Assembly (NCBI GenBank): GCA_037447655.1
Contig: JBBHKE010003144.1
Span: 166,612-230,611 of the forward strand
Reading direction: 5' to 3'
Origin: Zygnema cylindricum
Taxonomy: Eukaryota; Streptophyta; Zygnematophyceae; Zygnematales; Zygnemataceae
Length of the DNA: 64,000 nt
Made by a program: the position numbers and the translations under genes. The notes beneath the pieces are model-generated. The model made no database searches. It was not told where the DNA came from and saw only the letters and a list, made by a program, of their open reading frames with translations. Below are positions 24,201 through 33,200 of the stretch, piece after piece (the stretch's first letter is position 1; the number at the start of each line of letters is the position of its first letter).

Positions 24201-27200
24201 ATCTTGCTGTTAAAACCGCCGATATAATCACACTCAGTCCTGGTTCCGTCAAAACAATATCGGCGGCTCCTCTCGCAGCATCGGTGGAGTCATCGACGGC
24301 GATCCCAATATTCGCTTTTTTTAAAGCCGGGGCATCGTTTACTCCGTCTCCCGTCATTCCCACAATGTGACCGACATTTTGGAGTTGGGCGACAATGGCG
24401 TATTTGTGTTCTAAAAAAATTGGGAAAATTTGAAAAATTGGGATGGATTTTTAGTTTAGTAAAATGTGTATTGTCCCGTGTCGAATGTGTAAGTACAATT
24501 GTGAAATGTTTGATGTCGATGTATTACAATGTTCAATGAGAAATGAGAATATGCTCAGAGGTCAAATGGCAGGGTCCAATATCCTTTGTGCAATGTGAAA
24601 TTTTTTACACGTCCAGTGTCCAATGGGCATTGTACTGATGTTCAATTTTCTAATGTGCAATATGCAATGTACATTAAAAAACGTCAATGTCCACTAATGT
24701 TCAATGTCCACAAATGATCAATGTCCACTAATGTCCAATGTCCACTAATGTCCAATGACCACTATAAGTCCAATGTCCACTAATGTCTGATTTTCAATGT
24801 CCACTGTCCAATATCCGTTGTCGAATGTGCAATTTCCATTGTCCAAGTTTCTAATGTATAATGTGGAATGTCTAATGCCAAATGTCTAATGTAAAATGTC
24901 CAGCCTACAATGTCCAATTTTTTAATGTGCAATGTGAATGTCCAATGTCCAATTTGTACAACTCTCAAATAATGTCCAAAGTTCACGCTCATCTCAACGT
25001 GGCAATTTAACAATCCAATCATCATCATCATAATCATCATAATCATCACATCATCATCGCCATCGTTGTCGTCATCATCATCATCATCATCAATGCTAGA
25101 AATCATACCTGGAAAAACTCCGGCAAATCCGTCGGCATCCTCAATAATTTCAGCAAGTGTTCGGTCGGGATCTTTTTGTTTTCCACTGAAAAGATCGGTA
25201 GAAGGATACATTTCCGAACCCATTCCGAGCCTCCTTCCTGTCTCTTTAGCTATAGCCAATTGATCACCTATTCTCAAAAAATAAAGAAAAAGGAGAAGAA
25301 AAGTTAATAAACCATTCAAGACCTTTGAAGAAAAACGATGCGGAAATTTCTGGCCATGTGAAAAATTCTGGATTTTGAACTTAAGAAAAAAACTCTAAAA
25401 TCTTCCAGACGTAACTTAGACAACCAAAAAACTGATAAAAATCTTCACAAAAAACCCTCATTAAAATTTGATAAAAATCTAAAAAACTAGAAAATTTTAG
25501 AAAAACCCCATAAAAATTCTGAACTCGACAGCTTGCAAAAGCCCAAAAACAGTCGCATAAGAAAAGAGCGGCAGACAAAAACCCTAAAACAAGACCAAAA
25601 ACAAAATCACTTTCCTTTCGACAACTTTTTCAATACTTCATCAAATTAAACCATTCCAATTGCAGAAAATTCGCCTTTCCTTCCTCTTTCTTTTTTGTCT
25701 CATCATTTTTCATTATTTTACCCGTAATCATTTTGACTTTCACTCCAAGTTCCAGTGCCTGTCGAATAGTTTCTGCGCTGTCGTGTCGCGGGGGGTCATA
25801 CAGAGGAAGTAAACCTACCATTTCCCAGGGACCCCCCGGACCATCTTTATTACCGTCCGGGATTTCCTGTTAAAAGTAAATAAAATAATTAATTATAAGT
25901 GAAAAAAAACAAGATATACAAAAAATAGATGAGAAATACAAAAAAAAAGTGAGAAAACGAAAGAAAGAAATATGTCAAATGTACAAACACCAAAACTAGT
26001 TTGTTATTTGTTTCATCCGGAATTTCTTGCTAACACCAGTGGAAAGTTAATAAAAAGCAAAAAGGAATAAGAAATATGAAAAATAGAGAAATATGTCAAG
26101 TGTATAAACACCAAATCTAGTTTGTTATTTAGATTTGTGATGTTTTTGGGCGTTTTTCTGACTTTTTTTGGCAATACTTTTTTTTGCAATGGTAGCTTCT
26201 TTACGGACTCTTTAAGGTTTATCCAAAAACTACCTTTTTCCCATTTGAAAAACAAAATAACAAAAGATAGAAAATGAAAGGATTGCTGTCAATCAACACA
26301 TTGATGAATTACAACAACATGGGCAAAAAATTAGTAAAGAAAGTAAGAGAGAATGAAAGAAATGAAAAAAAAGGAAAAAAATGAACTCAAAAGCAGCGTA
26401 TAAATTCCTCTATCCCAAGCTTTTGCAAAATTAGTAAAACCTTTTCAACAACCATCACATCAGTTTTATCAAAATCAAAATCGTCTTTTCCCATTTCCAA
26501 CTTTTGTTTTCCAAAAAGTTGCACTCTTTATTCATGCATAAACTTATACACATTTCTACATATTTCTACATATCGCCACATATTTCTACATATGTATGCA
26601 TATTTATATACATTTATCTATATTTATCTATACTGTTAGTTGTATTTATGGGTTGTATTTATTTTATTTGTTACCTGTCGACAAACTCCCAGAGATCGCA
26701 ATCCATGATCCGCATAACTTCGAATTGTTTCTTGAACTCGACTCTCCAACTCCTCCGGCCGAGGGACCAACGCCAACATCTGCACCCATTGCAACGGGAA
26801 ACGGAACTGAAAACTGAAAGGGAAAAAACGGAAAACGGAAAACGGAAAACGAAAATAGAAACAGAAACAGACACTGAAACGGGAAACTGAAACGGAAAAC
26901 AGAAGCTGGAAACAGAAGCTGGAAACAGAAAATGAAAAAGGGGATACTGAAATTTGAATTAAAACTAAAATAGGGAAGGGAAAAAGGAATCAGAGCAGAA
27001 TTGAGAAAAATAAAAAAGGAACCATCGAAGAGAAATGAATTGGAAATCGAAAAGAAACAAAAAACTGGAAAGGAAATTGATATCGGAGGACAATTCAGAT
27101 CGGGAGAAAAAATACAAAAAATAAAACTTTGGAGGGAAAAAGAAAAAAAAACTGAGATTGAAAAGGAAAAAACTGAAATGGGCACTACATGGATATAAAA

Positions 27201-30200
27201 GTTAAAATAGAGATTTATAAGTTTTTAAGAAATAAAATTGTTACTAATAAGGAAAACTGAAATTGAGACATGGTAGAAAAAAGAAAAATCTACCCCAACT
27301 AAAAACGGAACTGAAAGGGACAAAAAACAAAGTTCATCGTTCCATTAACTAAAAATAAAAAAGAAACCAAAATCAGAAACTGTATCTGAATTTGTAACAA
27401 AAGTGTCAGCAAAACTGTAATAAAAATGACAGTCAAGCTTGAAAAGTAAAGTTGAAAAATCATTTTCCATCTTCTCCCAAATGGGTAAAAAAAATATGCA
27501 AAAAAAGCAAGAATACTAAATGAAAGAAAAGAAAAAAACAAACAAACAAAAAAAAAAAAAAAAAAGCAATTACCTGTTCTGGAGCCCCTTTACTTGCCCT
27601 ATACATTTTCCCGTCTTCTCCCAAATAAGTAATTGCTGTCCTTTTATCCACCGGATTGAACGGGAAAAAATGAAGTTCTTTAATATTCGCACGAGCCTTT
27701 AAAAAAAAAACAAAAAAACGAAATCATCTCACTTCGCTTGGTATGATACACAGTATTATTTGCACATACCTCGAAGAGGTGAAATTTAATAAATAATGAA
27801 GTGAATAAATAAGTAAATAAGTAAATGAGCAACTAAATAAATAAATCTGCAAATGAACAAAAGCAGTTATCGCACTTTCTTTTGGATTTTTGAACATTCT
27901 GATGATGAAAAAAACTGTCAGATCCGAAAATAAAACAAACAAAAATTGAATATGAATATTTTTAAGCATTAATATCGTTAAACAGAACTTTCCAGCTTTG
28001 TTTCGTTTTGTTTTGCTTTTATTTGTTTTTAGTTCCTTTTGTTTGTTACTACAATTTTCCTTTCTCTTACTTCTTTCGGATCCTTTAACATTGTTTTTTT
28101 TTTTTGTTTTTGATTTCATTCCCTTTTATTTATTTTTATATATTCCTTTCTCTTACTTCTTTCGGGTCCTTTAACATTCCCACAACACAAGTGTCGATCG
28201 CGTCCGAATTTTCGATTCTCGAAGCTCTCGCAGCAAGAAGAATAATATCGTCGATCGACAAATTTCTTACTAAAACCTAAAGAAAAAAAGAGAAACACAT
28301 CAAAACAAGTTAGGAGGAAAAGGAGAAAGGAGGAAAAGAAATGGGGGAAGGAGAAGGAATGGGAAAAGGAAAAAAAGTTGGAAGACAGAAAAATCGATAA
28401 AGGAAATGAAAAACACCGAACGAAAAAGCACCCATTTATAGTTATTCGGAATGAAATTGTAGGTTAAAACTAAAAACTAAAAGAGCATAATGTTGATAAA
28501 AAAAAAGTATTATGCAGAAAAAGTATTATGTTGAAAAAAAAAAACTATGTTGAAAAAACATACCTCGACTAAACTTTTATCGACCGTTAATTTATTTAGA
28601 GTCAAAGTTCCTGTTTTATCGCTACACAAAATATCCATTCCGGCCATTTCTTCGATCGCAGTAATCCTCTTAACAATCGCTCCCTGGAAAAAAAAAAAAA
28701 TCCGCATAATTTCAATTTATTGTTTAGAAAAGTTGACTCTCCTCCTCTCCCCCCCACTCTCCCCCTCCCCATCTCTCCCCCTCTCCCCCCCTCCCTCCTC
28801 AGAATGTCGTATCTCATAAACATAGTGAAAAAATGTTGCCTATTTGATTACCATACTACCAAAAAAGAGACTTTTTTTTCCCTCATATGTCCTGAACCTG
28901 AAAAAAGACATTTCCGATCTGTCCCGTAAGAGTCATTTTCTCTCATTCTATTTCATCACCATCTCTTTTTCTCTTTCCCTCCCCTTCTCTTTCCCTCCCC
29001 TTCTCTTTCCCTCCCCTTCTCTTTCCCTCCCCTTCTCTTTCCCTCCCCTTCTCTTTCCCTCCCCTTCTCTTTCCCTCCCCTTCTCTTTCCCTCCCCTTCT
29101 CTTTCCCTCCCCTTCTCTTTCCCTCCCCTTCTCTTTCCCTCCCCTTCTCTTTCCCTCCCCTTCTCTTTCCCTCCCCTTCTCTTTCCCTCCCCTTCTCTTT
29201 CCCTCCCCTTCTCTTTCCCTCCCCTTCTCTTTCCCTCCCCTTCTCTTTCCCTCCCCTTCTCTTTCCCTCCCCTTCTCTTTCCCTCCCCTTCTCTTTCCCT
29301 CCCCTTCTCTTTCCCTCCCCTTCTCTTTCCCTCCCCTTCTCTTTCCCTCCCCTTCTCTTTCCCTCCCCTTCTCTTTCCCTCCCCTTCTCTTTCCCTCCCC
29401 TTCTCTTTCCCTCCCCTTCTCTTTCCCTCCCCTTCTCTTTCCCTCCCCTTCTCTTTCCCTCCCCTTCTCTTTCCCTCCCCTTCTCTTTCCCTCCCCTTCT
29501 CTTTCCCTCCCCTTCTCTTTCCCTCCCCTTCTCTTTCCCTCCCCTTCTCTTTCCCTCCCCTTCTCTTTCCCTCCCCTTCTCTTTCCCTCCCCTTCTCTTT
29601 CCCTCCCCTTCTCTTTCCCTCCCCTTCTCTTTCCCTCCCCTTCTCTTTCCCTCCCCTTCTCTTTCCCTCCCCTTCTCTTTCCCTCCCCTTCTCTTTCCCT
29701 CCCCTTCTCTTTCCCTCCCCTTCTCTTTCCCTCCCCTTCTCTTTCCCTCCCCTTCTCTTTCCCTCCCCTTCTCTTTCCCTCCCCTTCTCTTTCCCTCCCC
29801 TTCTCTTTCCCTCCCCTTCTCTTTCCCTCCCCTTCTCTTTCCCTCCCCTTCTCTTTCCCTCCCCTTCTCTTTCCCTCCCCTTCTCTTTCCCTCCCCTTCT
29901 CTTTCCCTCCCCTTCTCTTTCCCTCCCCTTCTCTTTCCCTCCCCTTCTCTTTCCCTCCCTTTCCCTCCCTCTCCTTCCCTTTCCCTCCCTCTCCTTCTCT
30001 TTCCCTCCCTCTCCTTCTCTTTCCCTCCCTCTCCTTCTCTTTCCCTCTCCTGCTTTCTCTCTTTCTCTCTCTTTCTTAAAGTTCGACTTTCGTACTTGTT
30101 TGGACAAATCGTTCGAGCCGATCGCCATAGTAATCGAAAGAACTGTCGGCATGGCGATGGGAATTCCTCCGATAAGTAAAACCAAAAGATTATTGATTCC

Positions 30201-33200
30201 ATCTTGAAAAGATCGGTCCAAAACCGTAAACATTATCGTAGTTTCGAGAATTAAACCGATTGCGATGGAGCAAATACAAAACGCTCCGATGTTGGTTAAA
30301 ACCTGAATCAAATTAACATACATTTAAAAAAAAAATGCATTTGATAAGGGCAATGCTGAAAAAGAGGGATATGAAAAGGAGATGTGAGAGATATTGGACA
30401 TTAAATTGAAACGGATATCGGAGAAAAGTTGTTACTAGGAGACTTGAAACATAAAACTTTATGATGTTTTGACATTTGCCATCAAAACAAAAAATTAAAT
30501 TCCTAAAAGTAAAGCAAAACAAAAGCAAAATCTACTGGAGAAAACAAAATCGAATGGAAACATAACAAAAATGAATAATAAAAAAATAGTAAACAATTCT
30601 ACATTTTAGTCCAAACAAAAAAGAGAATCAACCAACATCATTCCAAACGAAAATCGAATCGGTTAACATAATTTTGAGCAAAAAAGCGAAATAACAACCT
30701 CAAACATAACGTTCAAAAATTATTTCAAAAATAACTTCAAAAACAAGGAATCAATCTTTTGACGATTTTTACCTTTTGAAAATGTCCGGCGTCCTCGGTC
30801 GTTTCAACGAGATTTGCAGCTTTTCCGAAAAAAGTTCGAATTCCCGTCGCAATAACAATTGCCTCTATCTCTCCCTGTTTACAAACCGATCCCGAAAAAA
30901 TTTCATCCGAGGGAAATTTTGTCGCTAAGAGAGATTCTCCAGTCAAAGCCGACTGTTCACATGGAAACACAGTTTTCCGTTAAAAACTGTTAGAAACTGT
31001 TAGAAAAATGTTAGAAACCGTTGAAGGTGAGAGAAATCCATTATTGTTTTCGATTATTTATCAAATTTCAAGAATGGAAACCTTCTCTCCGTCACTTTCA
31101 CGTTTGCCACCCTCTTACTCCCCTCCCTCCCTTCTCCCTCCTAATCTTCTCCCCACCCTCCCACTGCCTCCCTCTCCCTTCCTCCCTCGTCAAGACTCTA
31201 TTCCTCACAGTCTTCCTCCTATTTCCATTTCGGCTCCTTTTTCCCCCTTCCCCTCCCAGATCGCCCCTCCCTGTCCCTCCCCTTTCCCTCTATCCCTCCC
31301 CTTCCCCTCCCCTTCTCCCTCTTTGTCTTCATCTCCCTTTCCCGTTCAACTACCCTCTCAAATAAAAAAGAGATCCATTGCACCTGGTCAATTTTGAGGG
31401 GATCTCCCTCCAACAGTCTGGCATCTGCTGGAATGATGTCACCCAGCTTGATGGTGATGATGTCACCAGGAACTAAATCGGCCGCATCGCGTTCTTTGTA
31501 TCTTCCGTCCCGTAAAACCTGTCGCAATTGAGTTAAAGTTATTGATTAAGTTAGGGTCAATTAAGTTATTAGCCGTTAAGTCTTCAGTTATGGAGTTGTT
31601 TAGTTGGTGGGAGGTGTTTGAGAGGCACTTAGAAAACATGAAATTGTGAGAAATTTGATGGAAATGTAGTTTAAATCGATAGAATTCAATTGGAGTAGGA
31701 AGGGATTGATGAAAATTGATAGCATTGAATGGAATTTCATCGGAATTTGACGGAATTTGATGGAATTGGAGGGAAGTGGATGGAATTCGATGGAATTCGG
31801 TGGAATTTGGTGGATGGAATTGGATAGAATTTAATGAAATTCGGTGTAATTCGGGGGAATTAAATCGAATTTGACGGAATTTTGATGGGATTGGATGGAA
31901 TTTGATGTAATTTAACGAAATTCTATGGAACTTTTTCGGAGTTTGATGGAATTTAAATGGATCTAAGAGAAATTATAAGCAATTTAATGAAATTAGTGAA
32001 AATTAAAAGCATCCCACTTGTTTTATATACACCTTTTTGGTTTTCAAGTTCTTTGAGAAGCATTCAAATCTCAAAAATTTGATCAGCAGTCGGTAAATTT
32101 TATTAAATTCGCTAAATTTAAATTTTGATGGGTGATATTTGTTAAAATTCAAAAAAAATCGGATAGTGTTTATAAAATTTTTACTAAATTCGTTGACATT
32201 TTCTTTCAAAAAGTTGCGAAATACAATCACTTTGGATAAAAAACTGGTGAGTAAAGCTGAACTTCAATGACAATCTAAACAAAAAGGCTCAAAATTTTAT
32301 TACAATCTTAAAGAATTAGCTGGATTTCTAATGGATTTTGATAACATTTGATAAAGTTTGGTAAAATTTTGAAGTTTTTTCACGAAATCTCAGCCGTATT
32401 TGATAATCTCTTCACCGAATTTGATAGATTTGGATGGAATTTCTTGAAATTTATCAAAATTGCTTGTTTTTTTCCGGATATTTATGAAATTTTCACATTA
32501 ATTTAGGTGATTTTGTCGTTTACTTACTCTTGCAGTAGGAGCCAACCGATCCATAAGAGCCGCCGCCGCGTTTCCCGCCGCGTTTTCCTCAATAAAAGAT
32601 ATTGTCGCATTAGCGAGAAGCAGAAACACGATTCCTCCAAAATCGTACCAATCGGGAGGAGACGCCTGGTTAAAAACGAGGGAGAGGGAGGGAGAGGGAG
32701 GGAGAGGGAGGGAGCGGGAGGGAGCGGGAGAGGGAAGGAGAGAGGGAGGGAGGGAGGAGAGCGAGAGGGAGGGAGTGGGAGGGAGGGAGAGGGAAAGGGA
32801 GAGGGAGGGAAAGAGAAGGAGAGGGAGGCAGAGGGAGAGGGAAGAGGAAGAGGAGAGGGAGGAGAGGGAGAAGGAGAAAAGGAAAAGAGAAGGAGAGAGA
32901 GGCAGAGGGAGAGGGAGAAGGAGAGCGACAGGGAGGGAGAGGGAGTGGGAGAGGGAGAGAGACGGAGAGGGAGAGGGAGGGAGAGGGAGAGGGAGAGGGT
33001 GAGGGAGGGGCAGAGGACCAAAGAGACAGGGAGAGGGACAGAGAGAGAGGGCGAGACTTGCAAACTGAGAAAATAGAAAGTTGCAAATCAGGACATTAAA
33101 TTGCGGAAAAACGCACTCAATTCCTCCTAACTCTCAATTTCAAAAAAATAATGTTAAATGAAATGAAATAAAGAGAGAATTTTTAAAGAATTTAAAATTC

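Noticed and set aside
28844-30323. Open frames of 411, 419 and 455 codons (Pro/Phe/Ser-rich on plus; Glu/Lys/Arg/Gly-rich on minus)
   Set aside because: They are translations of the 16-bp repeat; all frames stay open because the unit is not a multiple of three. Only the first part of the 455-codon frame is real (exon 6 of the H+-ATPase).
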